From Pseudomonas hunanensis (GTDB lineage Bacteria; Pseudomonadota; Gammaproteobacteria; Pseudomonadales; Pseudomonadaceae), in NCBI RefSeq assembly GCF_013393325.1, contig NZ_QJRC01000082.1:1-64000 (forward strand): a stretch of DNA of 64,000 bases, written 5' to 3'. Every line of letters begins with the position of its first letter. The first letter of the stretch is position 1. The notes under the pieces were generated by a model. That model ran no database searches, was not told the origin of the DNA, and saw nothing but the letters and a program-made list of their open reading frames with translations. The translations under genes were made by a program, and so were the position numbers. Shown in pieces: positions 16,281 to 25,630 of the stretch.

Positions 16281-16394
16281 GTAGGAGCGGCCTTGTGTCG
16301 CGATCGGGCCGCAAAGCGGCCCCACGATTTATGCACCCACGCTGACACCCTGGGGCTGCTTCGCAGCCCGATCGCGACACAAGGCCGCTCCTAC
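16281..16394. repeat. Inverted REP pair, 29-bp perfect arms
   Basis: GTAGGAGCGGCCTTGTGTCG and the following CGATCGGGC (16281-16309) are exactly complementary to 16366-16394. Each arm has its own inner hairpin (GGGCCGCAAAGCGGCCC at 16306-16322 and GGGCTGCTTCGCAGCCC at 16353-16369). It lies just past the 3' end of the lactate operon and may protect or end its transcript. Confidence 0.85.
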
Positions 16395-16414
16395 AAAGGT
16401 GAAGGTGCCAGCCT

Positions 16415-19225
16415 TTAGATGCTGCGGGGGCGGGTGACGCGGTCTACTAGGTAGACCAGGCCGTGGTAGTCGATGCCGCTGTGGCTCGACAGGCCAATCT
16501 CGCAGGTGCGGCTGGTGGAGATGCCTTCGCTGCAATACTGCACGGCATCTTTCAGGCTGCGCAGCGAATGGGCGTTCAGCTCGGGGGTGGTGAAGCCTTT
16601 GTCGCCGGCAAAGCCGCAGCAATGAATGCCTTCGGGGATGACCACCTGTTTGCTGCAACGCCGCGCCAGGTCGATCAGCGCCTGGCTTTCACCCAGATGC
16701 TGGGTGCTGCAGGTCACGTGCACGGCTACGGGTTCGTCCTGGGGGGTGAATTCCAGGCGGTCGAGCAGGTGGGTGCGAATGAAGCGCACCGGGTCGTACA
16801 GGTCCAGCCGGGTGTCGCCCAGGTCTTGCACCAGGCGCAGGGTGCAGGGGCTGGTGTCGCAGTAGATCGGGTCGAGGCCGCCACGGCTGGCGTGCAGCAG
16901 GGCGTTGATCAGTTCCTGGCGCTTGTGTTCGGCTTGCTCGGGGTAACCTTTGGAGGCGAACGGCTGGCCGCAGCACAGGCTGTCGGCGTTGTCGGGGAAC
17001 ACCACCTGGTAGCCGGCCTTTTCCAGCAGGGCGCGGGTTTTGTCCAGCAGCGAACTTTGCTCGCGGTCGGCATAGGCCGGGCCCATCACCCGTGAAACGC
17101 AGGCCGCCAGGTACACCACGCGGGGGCGGGCATCGTTGCTGGCCGGGCCGAAGCTGATCGGGCGCAGCGGTTGCGGCATGGCCGGGGTCCACTGTGGCAG
17201 GCGGCCTTTGCTGGCTTTGCTCAGCGAGGCGCTCAAGCGGCCCAGGCGCGGGGCACCCAGCAGTTTGCGGGCGGTGTTGGCAGCGGTCAGGGTCAGGCGC
17301 GCACCGCTCAGGGCGGTGTGGAAATGTTCGGCCAGCCAATCGGCGGTTTTTTTGTGGTCGGCGGCCTGGCTGCGCAGTTTCTTCACCAGTTCACCGGTGT
17401 TGATGCCGACCGGGCAGCGCTGGGCACACAGGCCAGTGGCGGCGCAGGTGTCGATGCCTTGGTACTGGTAGGTGTGCATCAGGTCGCGGGTGTCGACGCC
17501 GGCGCGTTGCTTGGCCTTGATGTCGCGCCACATGACGATGCGCTGGCGTGGGCTGAGGGTCAGGCCCTTGGACGGGCACACCGGTTCGCAGAAGCCGCAT
17601 TCGATGCACTTGTCGACGATTTCGTCGGCGGCAGGCAGTGGCTTGAGGTTTTTCAGGTGGATGTCCGGGTCTTCGCTCAGCACCACGTCGGGGTTGAGAA
17701 TGCCGTTGGGGTCGAGCAGGCGCTTGAGCTGCCACATCAGCTGGTAGGCGTCATGGCCCCATTCCAGCTCCACGAACGGCGCCATGTTGCGCCCGGTGCC
17801 GTGTTCGGCCTTAAGCGAACCGCCAAACTCCACCGCCACCAGTTGTGCCACGTCGTCCATGAACGCCTGGTAACGGGCGATTTCTTCGGCGCTGTTGAAG
17901 CCCTGGGTGAAGACGAAGTGCAGGTTGCCTTCCAGTGCGTGGCCGAAAATGATCGCTTCGTCATAGCGGTGCTTGTCGAACAGCTGGATCAGGCGGTTGA
18001 CGCCCTCGGCCAGTTGCTCGACGGGGAAGGTCACGTCTTCGATGATCACCGTGGTGCCGGTCTGGCGCACGGCGCCGACGGCGGGGAAGGTGTCCTTGCG
18101 GATTTTCCACAGCTGGTTGTACACGGCCGGGTCTTCGCTGAAGTCCACCTGTTGTTCCAGTGGGTAGTCGGCGATCGAGGCCATCACCTGTTGCAGTTGC
18201 TCGTGCAGCAGGCTTTGGCTGGCGGCGCGGGACTCGATCAGCAAGGCGCAGGCGTTGTCCGACAGGCCTTTTACCCACAGCGGCATGCCAGGCATGTTCT
18301 GCACCGAGCGCAGGCTGCGGCGGTCGAGCAGTTCCACGGCCGAGACTGGCTGGTGCTTGAGCACGGTCACCGCGCGGCAGCAGCTTTCGACGCTGGGGAA
18401 CACCAGCAGGGCGCTGGCCTTGTGCGGGTGGTCGGGCACAGTGTCGTAGGTGACGGCGCTGATGAAGCCCAGGGTGCCTTCGGAGCCAACCAGCAGGTGT
18501 TGCAGGATATCCAGCGGCTGGTCGTAGTCCACCAGTGCGTTCAGTGACAAACCGGTGGTGTTCTTCAGCCGGTATTTGTGTCGGATGCGTTCGGCCAGCG
18601 CGGTGTTGGCGCGGGTTTCGCGGCCCAGGCGGGCCAGCGCCTCCAGCAGCTCGGCGTGGCTGGTTTCGAAGGCGGCCACGCTGGCCGGGTCTTCGCTGTC
18701 CAGGCGGGTGCCGTCGGCCAGCACCAGGCGCAGGCCGGCCAGGGTGTGGTAGGTGTTCTGCGCGGTGCCGCAGCACATGCCACTGGCGTTGTTGGCGACG
18801 ATGCCGCCGATCTTGCAGGCGTTGATCGAGGCCGGGTCCGGGCCGATCTTGCGGCCGAAGGGGGCCAGCCAGGCGTTGGCCTGGGCGCCGATCACGCCAG
18901 GTTGCAGGCGGATCTGCTCGCCTTGGCCGCGGATTTCCTTACCCCCCCAGCTGTCGCCGAGTACGATCAGCACCGAGTCAGTGATGGCCTGGCCGGACAG
19001 GCTGGTGCCGGCGGCGCGGAAGGTGACCGGCACCCGCTCGCGCTGGGCCAGTTTGATCAGGCCGACCACTTCGTCCTCGGACTCGACGCGTACCACCAGC
19101 TTGGGGATCAACCGGTAGAAGCTGGCGTCGGTGCCGAAGGCCAGGGTGGAAGTGGGGTCGTCGAAGCGGCGTTCGGCGGGTATCAGGCGCTCGGCATCAC
19201 GCAGGAACGCGGCGGGCAGGCTCAT
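16415..19225 (-). CDS. lldE: D-lactate dehydrogenase, FAD and Fe-S domains (LldE type)
   Basis: This 936-aa membrane-associated flavoprotein oxidises D-lactate to pyruvate and passes electrons to the respiratory chain. The FAD-binding PCMH domain contains RAAGTSLSGQAITDSV; the FAD oxidase C domain follows. Two 4Fe-4S motifs (CIECGFCEPVCP and CAATGLCAQRCP) and two C-terminal CCG-type segments (DSLCCGQPF, IHCCGFAGDKG) are visible. ATG 19225 with GGAGAT upstream is chosen over a longer frame whose first 17 residues look non-coding. It is the last gene of lldPDE, 75 bases after lldD. The symbol follows the P. aeruginosa operon name. Confidence 0.9.
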   Translation of the reverse strand: MSLPAAFLRDAERLIPAERRFDDPTSTLAFGTDASFYRLIPKLVVRVESEDEVVGLIKLAQRERVPVTFRAAGTSLSGQAITDSVLIVLGDSWGGKEIRGQGEQIRLQPGVIGAQANAWLAPFGRKIGPDPASINACKIGGIVANNASGMCCGTAQNTYHTLAGLRLVLADGTRLDSEDPASVAAFETSHAELLEALARLGRETRANTALAERIRHKYRLKNTTGLSLNALVDYDQPLDILQHLLVGSEGTLGFISAVTYDTVPDHPHKASALLVFPSVESCCRAVTVLKHQPVSAVELLDRRSLRSVQNMPGMPLWVKGLSDNACALLIESRAASQSLLHEQLQQVMASIADYPLEQQVDFSEDPAVYNQLWKIRKDTFPAVGAVRQTGTTVIIEDVTFPVEQLAEGVNRLIQLFDKHRYDEAIIFGHALEGNLHFVFTQGFNSAEEIARYQAFMDDVAQLVAVEFGGSLKAEHGTGRNMAPFVELEWGHDAYQLMWQLKRLLDPNGILNPDVVLSEDPDIHLKNLKPLPAADEIVDKCIECGFCEPVCPSKGLTLSPRQRIVMWRDIKAKQRAGVDTRDLMHTYQYQGIDTCAATGLCAQRCPVGINTGELVKKLRSQAADHKKTADWLAEHFHTALSGARLTLTAANTARKLLGAPRLGRLSASLSKASKGRLPQWTPAMPQPLRPISFGPASNDARPRVVYLAACVSRVMGPAYADREQSSLLDKTRALLEKAGYQVVFPDNADSLCCGQPFASKGYPEQAEHKRQELINALLHASRGGLDPIYCDTSPCTLRLVQDLGDTRLDLYDPVRFIRTHLLDRLEFTPQDEPVAVHVTCSTQHLGESQALIDLARRCSKQVVIPEGIHCCGFAGDKGFTTPELNAHSLRSLKDAVQYCSEGISTSRTCEIGLSSHSGIDYHGLVYLVDRVTRPRSI

Positions 19226-19300
19226 GCAATCTCCTCGCGGGGCTGTGGCGTCTGTGCGCCACATGCCCCGGGTCAATCAGGCGGTCGTTCTTGCAGGCGG

Positions 19301-20446
19301 TCAGGCGCCCAGTTCGCGTACCAGCGAGTCACGGGTGATCTCGCTGATCGACTTGGCACCGGTCAGCACCATGGCCACGCGCATTTCTTTCTCGAACAGC
19401 TCCAGCAAGTTCTTCACGCCAGCCTGGCCATGCACGGCAAGGGCGTAGAGGAAGGCGCGGCCGATCAAGACGGTGTCGGCGCCCAAGGCGATCATGCGCA
19501 CCACGTCCAGGCCGCTGCGAATGCCGGAGTCGGCCAGAATCTTGAGGTCGCCCTTGACCGCGTCGGCAATCGCCGGCAGGGCGCGGGCACTGGACAGCAC
19601 GCCGTCGAGCTGACGCCCGCCGTGGTTGGACACGACGATACCGTCGGCACCGAACTTGACCGCATCGCGGGCGTCGTCGGCGTCGAGGATGCCCTTGATG
19701 ATCATCGGGCCGTCCCAGTACTCACGAATCCATTCCAGGTCTTTCCAGGAAATGGATGGGTCGAAGTTGTTACCCAGCCAGCCGATGTAGTCGGCAAGGC
19801 CGGTTGGGTTGCCACGGTATTTGGAAATGTTGCCCAGGTCATGCGGGCGGCCCATCACGCCGACATCCCATGCCCACTCTGGGTGGGTCATGGCTTGCAG
19901 CACGCGGCGCAGCGGGCCGTTCTTGCCGCTCATGCCGGAGTGGGCGTCGCGGTAGCGGGCGCCGGGCACTGGCATGTCGACGGTGAATACCAGGGTCTTG
20001 ACCCCGGCAGCCTTGGCCCGCTCCAGGGCGTTACGCATGAAGCCGCGGTCCTTGAGCACATACAGCTGGAACCACATCGGCCGGTCGATGGCGGGCGCCA
20101 CTTCTTCGATCGGGCACACCGACACCGTGGACATGGTGAACGGGATGCCATGGGCGGCCGCCGCACGCGCCGCCTGCACTTCGCCACGGCGGGCGTACAT
20201 GCCGGTGAGGCCGACCGGGGCCAGGGCCACCGGCATGCTCAGGGTTTCGTCGAACAGGCGGGTGGAAAGGCTGAGCTCGGACATGTTGTTCAGCACGCGC
20301 TGGCGCAGGGCAATGCTGGCCAGGTCCGAGACGTTGTGGCGCAGGGTGTGCTCGGCGTAGGCGCCGCCATCGGCGTAGTGGAACAGGAAGGGAGGCAGCT
20401 TGCGTTGGGCCGCGGCGCGATAGTCGGTAGAGGCAGAAATGATCAT
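19301..20446 (-). CDS. lldD: L-lactate dehydrogenase (FMN, quinone-dependent)
   Basis: This 381-aa enzyme of the FMN-dependent alpha-hydroxyacid dehydrogenase family oxidises L-lactate to pyruvate at the inner membrane. The catalytic base is His275 in [10 protein letters not shown]. Other family marks are [13 protein letters not shown] near residue 71, [14 protein letters not shown] (154-167) and [13 protein letters not shown] near the flavin site. Its length equals that of E. coli LldD (396) within a few residues. It lies between lldP and lldE on one strand and should be induced by lactate through LldR. Confidence 0.95.
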   Translation of the reverse strand: MIISASTDYRAAAQRKLPPFLFHYADGGAYAEHTLRHNVSDLASIALRQRVLNNMSELSLSTRLFDETLSMPVALAPVGLTGMYARRGEVQAARAAAAHGIPFTMSTVSVCPIEEVAPAIDRPMWFQLYVLKDRGFMRNALERAKAAGVKTLVFTVDMPVPGARYRDAHSGMSGKNGPLRRVLQAMTHPEWAWDVGVMGRPHDLGNISKYRGNPTGLADYIGWLGNNFDPSISWKDLEWIREYWDGPMIIKGILDADDARDAVKFGADGIVVSNHGGRQLDGVLSSARALPAIADAVKGDLKILADSGIRSGLDVVRMIALGADTVLIGRAFLYALAVHGQAGVKNLLELFEKEMRVAMVLTGAKSISEITRDSLVRELGA

Positions 20447-20509
20447 GGATTCTCGCAGCGTTGCTTGTGGGGAGTGCCGGGCGCGCGATGGCGCCCGGCC
20501 CCTTTCACT

Positions 20510-22180
20510 TTAGTGATGAACCAGCATGCCGGTCAGCCAGTAAGCCTGGATCAGGGTGATCAGGCCGACGATGGTGGCGAAGAACAGGCTGTGCTTGACG
20601 GTGAAGCGGAACAGGTCCGATTCCTTGCCCACCAGGCCGGTGGCGGCGCAGGCCACGGCGATCGATTGCGGCGAGATCATCTTGCCGGTCACGCCGCCGC
20701 TGGTGTTGGCCGCTACCAGCAGGGTGTCGTTGACCCCGATCTGGTGCGCGGTGGTGGCCTGCAGCGAGCTGAACAGGGCGTTGGACGAGGTGTCCGAGCC
20801 AGTCAGGAACACGCCCAGCCAGCCGAGGAACGGCGAGAAGAACGGGAATGCAGCGCCGGTGCCGGCCAGCACCAGGGCCATGGTCGAGGACATGCCGGAG
20901 TAGTTGGTGACGAAGGCGAAGGCCAGCACCATGCCGATCGACAGAATCGGCCAGCGCAGTTCCCAGAAGGTTTCTTTGAAAGTGGTAAGACCAATTTTGA
21001 AGTTGATCTTCAGCACCGCCATGGAGATCAGTGCCGAGAGGAAGATCGCGGTGCCGGTGGCGGAGATCGGGTCGAGCTTGAACACCGCAGGCATGGCGGT
21101 CGGCGCGGCAACGATCGGTGCGGTCTTGATCACCAGCTGGTCGAGGTGTGGGATGGCGAAGTTGAACACGAAGTTGTACATCGCGCCGCCTGGGGCGAAC
21201 GCTGCCTTGAACGGCTTCAGGGTCCAGATGGTGACCAGTACGGTCAGGATCAGGAACGGCGACCAGGCCTTGAAGATCTCGCCAAAGCTGTACGGGCTAG
21301 GCTGGCTGCCGCTTGGCTGCACCACGGCGGCGCCGACGCTGCCCTTGGCTTCGCTGAACGAACGCTTGGGCTGCCAGACCTTCAGGAACAGGGTGAGGCA
21401 GATCAGGCTGGCCAGTGCCGAGGTGATGTCTGGCAGCTCTGGGCCGATGAAGTTCGAGGTGAAGTATTGGGTGACGGCGAAGCTCAAGCCGGCGACCAGC
21501 GCTGCAGGCCAGGTTTCCTTCACGCCGCGCAGGCCGTCCATCATGAACACCAGCCAGAACGGCACGAACAGCGACAGCAGTGGCAGTTGGCGGCCGGTCA
21601 TGGCGCCGATGTGGAAGGCGTCGATGCCGGTGACCTGGCCGGCCACGATGATCGGGATGCCCAGGGCGCCGAAGGCCACCGGTGCGGTGTTGGCGATCAG
21701 GCACAGGCCGGCGGCGTACAGCGGGTTGAAGCCCAGGCCCACCAGCAGCGCGGCAGTGATTGCCACGGGTGCGCCGAAGCCTGCAGCGCCTTCCAGGAAG
21801 GCACCGAAGCAGAAGCCGATCAGCAGTACTTGCAGGCGCTGGTCGTCGGTAATCGACAGCACCGAGCTGCGGATCACCTCGAACTGGCCGCTCTTGACCG
21901 TGAGTTTGTACAGGAACACCGCGGCAACGATGATCCAGGCAATTGGCCAGAGGCCGTAGAGGAAGCCGTAACCCGCGGAGGCGAAGGCCATGTCGACAGG
22001 CATCTGGAAGGCGAAGATGGCCACCAGGATCGACAACGCGAGGGTGATGCTGCCCGCTATGTGGCCCTTGAGGCGGAACACGGCGAGGGCCAGAAAGAAG
22101 AACACGATGGGGATGACCGCCGCCAGTGCGGACAGGCCAAGACTACCAAGCGGGCTATAGAGTTGTTGCCAGGTTTGCAT
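20510..22180 (-). CDS. lldP: L-lactate permease
   Basis: This 556-aa inner-membrane lactate:proton symporter of the LctP family has about twelve or more hydrophobic helices throughout. Family signatures include [32 protein letters not shown] and [20 protein letters not shown]. It is the first gene of lldPDE, transcribed divergently from lldR with an operator between. An LldR-like 17-bp site also lies inside this gene (20980-20996). AGGGG lies about 11 bases before the ATG. Confidence 0.95.
   Translation of the reverse strand: MQTWQQLYSPLGSLGLSALAAVIPIVFFFLALAVFRLKGHIAGSITLALSILVAIFAFQMPVDMAFASAGYGFLYGLWPIAWIIVAAVFLYKLTVKSGQFEVIRSSVLSITDDQRLQVLLIGFCFGAFLEGAAGFGAPVAITAALLVGLGFNPLYAAGLCLIANTAPVAFGALGIPIIVAGQVTGIDAFHIGAMTGRQLPLLSLFVPFWLVFMMDGLRGVKETWPAALVAGLSFAVTQYFTSNFIGPELPDITSALASLICLTLFLKVWQPKRSFSEAKGSVGAAVVQPSGSQPSPYSFGEIFKAWSPFLILTVLVTIWTLKPFKAAFAPGGAMYNFVFNFAIPHLDQLVIKTAPIVAAPTAMPAVFKLDPISATGTAIFLSALISMAVLKINFKIGLTTFKETFWELRWPILSIGMVLAFAFVTNYSGMSSTMALVLAGTGAAFPFFSPFLGWLGVFLTGSDTSSNALFSSLQATTAHQIGVNDTLLVAANTSGGVTGKMISPQSIAVACAATGLVGKESDLFRFTVKHSLFFATIVGLITLIQAYWLTGMLVHH
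20980..20996. promoter_or_regulatory. LldR-like operator copy inside lldP
   Basis: AAGTGGTAAGACCAATT differs at one base from the intergenic operator AATTGGTAAGACCAATT, including the identical AAG centre. It lies about 1.2 kb into lldP. Binding is not shown. Confidence 0.5.
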
Positions 22181-22224
22181 ATGGGGTGGCCCCTAATTGT
22201 TGTTGGTCAGCACTGGCATTGGAT

Positions 22225-22241
22225 AATTGGTAAGACCAATT
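22225..22241. promoter_or_regulatory. LldR operator in lldP-lldR divergent promoter
   Basis: AATTGGTAAGACCAATT is a perfect 7-bp inverted repeat around AAG. It matches the AATTGGT-N3-ACCAATT type bound by LldR/PdhR-like FadR-family repressors. It lies 45 bases before lldP. The rest of 22181-22434 must hold both promoters, but I cannot place them firmly. Confidence 0.85.
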
Positions 22242-22434
22242 TACAATGGCTGGTCGCTAGGTTAAAAGCGCTGTCGTGGGTGTGTCAATTTGTCCTGCGC
22301 AAAACTTTGGTCGCGTGCCGATGAGCGGGCACCTGATGCGCTGGGAAAATCGCGGCTTGATGGGTGTGTGCGCGGCCTGGATCGGCGAGAATAGGCGCCC
22401 CTGAAATTTGCTGGGGGTTTGTGGAGAGCATGTG

Positions 22435-23202
22435 ATGGTTTTTGATCAGGTCCGCCAACGGCGCCTGTCCGACGACATTGTCGATCGGTTGGAAGGGATG
22501 ATTCTGGAAGGCACGCTGACCTCGGGGCAGCGGCTGCCGGCCGAGCGCGTCCTTGCCGAGCAATTTGGTGTGTCCCGCCCGTCACTGCGTGAGGCGATCC
22601 AGAAGCTGGTGGCCAAAGGGCTGCTGGTCAGCCGTCAGGGCGGGGGCAATTTTGTTGCCGAGTCGCTGGGGTCCACCTTCAGCGACCCATTGCTGCAGTT
22701 GCTCGAGCACAGTGCTGAGGCGCAGCGTGACCTGCTCGAATTCCGCCATACCCTGGAGGCGTCCTGTGCCTACTATGCTGCCCAGCGTGCCACCGAGCCT
22801 GACCGAGCGCGGTTGAAGGCGGCCTTCGATGTGTTGCAGGACTGCTATGCCAGGGTCGACGAAGTGACCCGGGCGGAGGAGGGCGCGGCGGATGCACGCT
22901 TCCACTTGGCAATTGCCGAGGCCAGCCATAACGCAGTGTTGCTGCATACCATTCGGGGGTTGTTCGACCTGCTCAAGCGCAACGTGGTGACTAACATTGG
23001 CGGCATGTACCAGCAGCGCACCGAAACCCGGGACATGCTGATCAGTCAGCACCGGGAGCTGTACCTGGCGATTGTCGAGGGCAGGGCGGAGGATGCGCGC
23101 GAGGTGTCCAGCCGGCACATTCTGTATGTGCAGGAGGTGCTGCAAGAGGCGCACGAAGAGGCGCAGCGGGTGGCGCGGGCAGAGCGGCGTAGCGGGCGTT
23201 GA
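22435..23202 (+). CDS. lldR: Lactate-responsive GntR/FadR-family repressor
   Basis: This 255-aa repressor of lldPDE has an N-terminal winged helix (about 10-70, LPAERVLAEQFGVSRPSLREAI) and an FCD ligand-binding domain (about 90-235, with FHLAIAEASHNAVLLHTI holding likely metal-binding histidines). Lactate binding would release DNA. ATG 22435 is chosen with GGAG 8 bases upstream; a GTG directly before it and a TTG at 22408 are alternatives. It diverges from lldP over a 254-base region with the operator. Confidence 0.92.
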   Translation: MVFDQVRQRRLSDDIVDRLEGMILEGTLTSGQRLPAERVLAEQFGVSRPSLREAIQKLVAKGLLVSRQGGGNFVAESLGSTFSDPLLQLLEHSAEAQRDLLEFRHTLEASCAYYAAQRATEPDRARLKAAFDVLQDCYARVDEVTRAEEGAADARFHLAIAEASHNAVLLHTIRGLFDLLKRNVVTNIGGMYQQRTETRDMLISQHRELYLAIVEGRAEDAREVSSRHILYVQEVLQEAHEEAQRVARAERRSGR

Positions 23203-23223
23203 GATTTGTGGTGGCAGTGCTGG

Positions 23224-23313
23224 CCTCTTCGCGGGTGAACCCGCTCCCACAGGGTTCTCACAGCCTTCAAGGGCAGTGATATACCTGTGGGGGCGGGTTT
23301 ACCCGCGAAGAGG
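23224..23313. repeat. Inverted pair of putida REP elements
   Basis: The 30-base element at 23224-23253 (CCTCTTCGCGGGTGAACCCG..) is repeated in inverted orientation at 23284-23313 with 28/30 matches. Each unit is itself a hairpin. It lies between the convergent lldR and smpB genes and may serve as a bidirectional transcript end. Confidence 0.9.
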
Positions 23314-23334
23314 GCCGAACAGGCGAAAGAAGAT

Positions 23335-23817
23335 CTAGTCTTCCTTGCCCTTGTTCCGCACAGCCCGCTGCAGCTCGCGGTTGGAGTCGCGCTCGCGCAT
23401 GGTGTCGCGCTTGTCGAACTCCTTCTTGCCCTTGCCCAGTGCGATTTCGCACTTGATCAGGTGCTTGCTCCAGTACAGCGCCAAGGCCACGCAGGTGTAG
23501 CCTTTTTGCGCCACGGCCGCTTCCAGGCGCTCAAGCTCGCGCTTGTTCAGCAGCAGCTTGCGGGTGCGGATGGGGTCGGCGATGACGTGGGTGCTGGCGG
23601 TGGTCAGCGGGGTGATGTGGCTGCCGAACAGCCAGGCTTCACCGTCCTTGAGCAGCACGTAGCTGTCGGTCAGGTGCGCCTTGCCAGCTCGCAGGCTTTT
23701 TACTTCCCAGCCGGACAGGACCAGCCCGGCCTCGAACTTGTGTTCGATGAAGTAATCGTGTCGCGCTTTCTTGTTTTGCGCGATGGTCCCGGTCGGATGT
23801 TTTTTTTGCTTAGCCAT
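23335..23817 (-). CDS. smpB: SsrA-binding protein SmpB
   Basis: This 160-aa partner of tmRNA binds its tRNA-like domain and brings it to stalled ribosomes. Signatures are [20 protein letters not shown] near the start, [22 protein letters not shown] and the C-terminal basic tail ([17 protein letters not shown]) that enters the empty mRNA channel. The length matches the family. It is divergent from ratA, and ssrA lies about 8 kb away on the same strand. Confidence 0.97.
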   Translation of the reverse strand: MAKQKKHPTGTIAQNKKARHDYFIEHKFEAGLVLSGWEVKSLRAGKAHLTDSYVLLKDGEAWLFGSHITPLTTASTHVIADPIRTRKLLLNKRELERLEAAVAQKGYTCVALALYWSKHLIKCEIALGKGKKEFDKRDTMRERDSNRELQRAVRNKGKED

Positions 23818-23980
23818 AGGGGCGGCATTATAGGCAAGTCCGCGCGTCGTCCGCTATGGGATTTCGGTGTGCTTGAGCCACCGGAATGAATACCGGACAA
23901 TACAACCCCTGTCATACGCACAGAACCTGTTTTCGGCACGCTGCGAAGCGCCGCCACCCAGCCTTGGAAGTGACGCCTGG

Positions 23981-24415
23981 ATGACTACCCATATTCAACG
24001 CTCCGCCCTGCTGCCATACCCCGCCCAGGCGCTCTACGATCTGGTCAACGATGTGGCCAGCTACCCTGAGTTTCTGCCGTGGTGCTCGGCCTCGACGGTG
24101 ATCGAAGCCAGTGACACGCACATGCGGGCCAAGCTCGAAGTGGCCAAGGGCGGCATGAGCCAGCACTTCGTCACGCGAAATGTGCTGGTGCCAGGGCAGT
24201 CCATCGAGATGAACCTCGAAGAGGGGCCATTCACTCAGCTGCATGGTGTGTGGGTGTTCAAACCGCTGGGTGAAAAAGCCTGCAAGATCAGCCTGGACCT
24301 GTCCTTCGATTATGCCGGGCCGATCGTGCGTGCCACGTTGGGGCCGCTGTTCAACCAGGCAGCCAACACCCTGGTCGACGCCTTCTGCCAGCGCGCCAAG
24401 CAATTGCATGCCTGA
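23981..24415 (+). CDS. ratA: RatA family START/Coq10-like protein
   Basis: This 144-aa protein has the START/polyketide-cyclase fold of the RatA/Coq10 family. Recognisable segments are LVNDVASYPEFLPWCSAS, GMSQHFVTRN, and the C-terminal FNQAANTLVDAFCQRAKQL. In E. coli the relative is reported as a ribosome-association toxin; the mitochondrial relative helps ubiquinone function, so the true role here is open. It is divergent from smpB, as in many gammaproteobacteria. The usual next gene rnfH is absent; only 60 bases separate it from bamE. Confidence 0.9.
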   Translation: MTTHIQRSALLPYPAQALYDLVNDVASYPEFLPWCSASTVIEASDTHMRAKLEVAKGGMSQHFVTRNVLVPGQSIEMNLEEGPFTQLHGVWVFKPLGEKACKISLDLSFDYAGPIVRATLGPLFNQAANTLVDAFCQRAKQLHA

Positions 24416-24427
24416 CGGATAAGGCGC

Positions 24428-24460
24428 AAAAAAAAGCCCGGACCAGGTCCGGGCTTTTTT
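24428..24460. terminator. Bidirectional terminator between ratA and bamE
   Basis: AGCCCGGACC (24435-24444) pairs with GGTCCGGGCT (24446-24455), with an A-run before and a T-run after. It can end transcripts from both convergent genes. Confidence 0.93.
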
Positions 24461-24475
24461 GTATCTGCTGTGCGA

Positions 24476-25012
24476 TTACCGGGTTTCCAGTGGTGCTGGC
24501 GTCGGGACTGGGGTGGTCTCGATGGTATCGATTTCGCGCTGGATGGACTCTTCGGTCGAACCAGGCTTGGCTGGTTTTTCCACCGGCTGTGGTGCCGGCT
24601 GTTCGGCCTGGCCTGGCTCGGTGGCTGGGCTGACGGTGGTGTCGCTGCTGCCGCCGAGGATTTCCTGGTCGCGGCTTACGCCCGGCATGAAGTCGCCAGA
24701 CAGGCTGACCAGTTGGTCGCTTTCGTTGAAGAAGATGCTCATGCGCTCTTGCTGGCGTTTACCGCCACCAGGCTGCAGGCTGTACAGGTAATCCCAACGG
24801 TTGGTGTTGAAGGTATCCTGAATCAGCGGGTTGCCCATGATAAACCTTACTTGCCGTCGGGTCATTCCCGGGCGTAATTGGTCTATCATGTCTTGCGTGA
24901 CGACATTGCCCTGCTGGATGTCGATTTTGTAAACCCCGGGAAACGAGCAACCGGCGAGTGCGAGCAGTCCCACTAGGGTGAGGCTGGTTAGCAAGAGCTT
25001 GGTGTTTTGCAT
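24476..25012 (-). CDS. bamE: Outer-membrane lipoprotein BamE (OmlA)
   Basis: This 178-aa lipoprotein of the BAM complex assists insertion of outer-membrane beta-barrels. The lipobox LALAGC follows a short hydrophobic signal beginning [10 protein letters not shown]. The SmpA/OmlA domain contains [18 protein letters not shown] and [19 protein letters not shown]. The C-terminal Pro/Glu/Thr-rich tail is longer than in E. coli, as in other pseudomonads. ATG 25012 is chosen because it gives a normal signal peptide; a longer frame adds 11 residues. It is divergent from fur, the conserved Pseudomonas arrangement. Confidence 0.95.
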   Translation of the reverse strand: MQNTKLLLTSLTLVGLLALAGCSFPGVYKIDIQQGNVVTQDMIDQLRPGMTRRQVRFIMGNPLIQDTFNTNRWDYLYSLQPGGGKRQQERMSIFFNESDQLVSLSGDFMPGVSRDQEILGGSSDTTVSPATEPGQAEQPAPQPVEKPAKPGSTEESIQREIDTIETTPVPTPAPLETR

Positions 25013-25109
25013 CGGTGGGCGACTTCCACTATCTTGGCTGGACAACGTAAACCCCGATCATACCCGTATTAAGAGAAGCTGCGAAGCAGCATCGGCGAGA
25101 AAGCTGACC

Positions 25110-25514
25110 ATGGTTGAAAATAGCGAATTGCGCAAAGCCGGTCTCAAGGTGACCCTGCCTCGAGTAAAGATCCTTCAGATGCTCGACTCTACCGAGCAGC
25201 GTCACATGAGTGCAGAGGATGTCTACAAGGCGCTGATGGAGGCTGGCGAAGATGTGGGCCTGGCCACCGTCTATCGCGTGCTGACTCAGTTCGAAGCGGC
25301 GGGTCTGGTGGTTCGCCACAACTTCGACGGCGGCCACGCGGTGTTCGAACTGGCCGATGGCGGTCACCACGACCATATGGTGAACGTGGATACCAGTGAA
25401 GTCATCGAGTTCATGGATGCCGAAATCGAGAAGCGCCAGCGCGAAATCGTGGCCGAGCATGGCTACGAGCTGGTGGACCACAATCTGGTCCTGTACGTGC
25501 GTAAGAAGAAGTAA
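25110..25514 (+). CDS. fur: Ferric uptake regulator Fur
   Basis: This 134-aa iron-dependent repressor has an N-terminal winged helix (LATVYRVLTQFEAAGLV, about 51-67) and a dimerisation/metal domain with the HHDH cluster (86-89) and further histidines at 32 and 124. The protein contains no cysteine at all: the position corresponding to P. aeruginosa Cys92 is Asn92, so structural zinc by Cys4 is impossible. The length is that of P. aeruginosa Fur. The 97-base divergent region with bamE holds its promoter. A strong terminator follows. Confidence 0.97.
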   Translation: MVENSELRKAGLKVTLPRVKILQMLDSTEQRHMSAEDVYKALMEAGEDVGLATVYRVLTQFEAAGLVVRHNFDGGHAVFELADGGHHDHMVNVDTSEVIEFMDAEIEKRQREIVAEHGYELVDHNLVLYVRKKK

Positions 25515-25537
25515 CGATTTATATCGTTATGAATAGC

Positions 25538-25561
25538 AAAGGCGACCTTCGGGTCGCCTTT
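25538..25561. terminator. Bidirectional terminator between fur and recN
   Basis: AAAGGCGACC and GGTCGCCTTT pair perfectly around a TTCG tetraloop (25538-25561). It serves the convergent fur and recN genes. Confidence 0.93.
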
Positions 25562-25630
25562 GTGCTTTCTGAGGGTCTTAAGGCAACGCAGGTCGCTTTC
25601 ACAACAACTGCATTGGCCTGGTAGAGCAGC

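Noticed and set aside
18578..22324. 1248-codon open frame antisense across lldE, lldD and lldP
   Set aside because: It runs opposite to three strongly supported genes and has no recognisable domain. Long antisense frames are common in GC-rich DNA with strong third-position bias.
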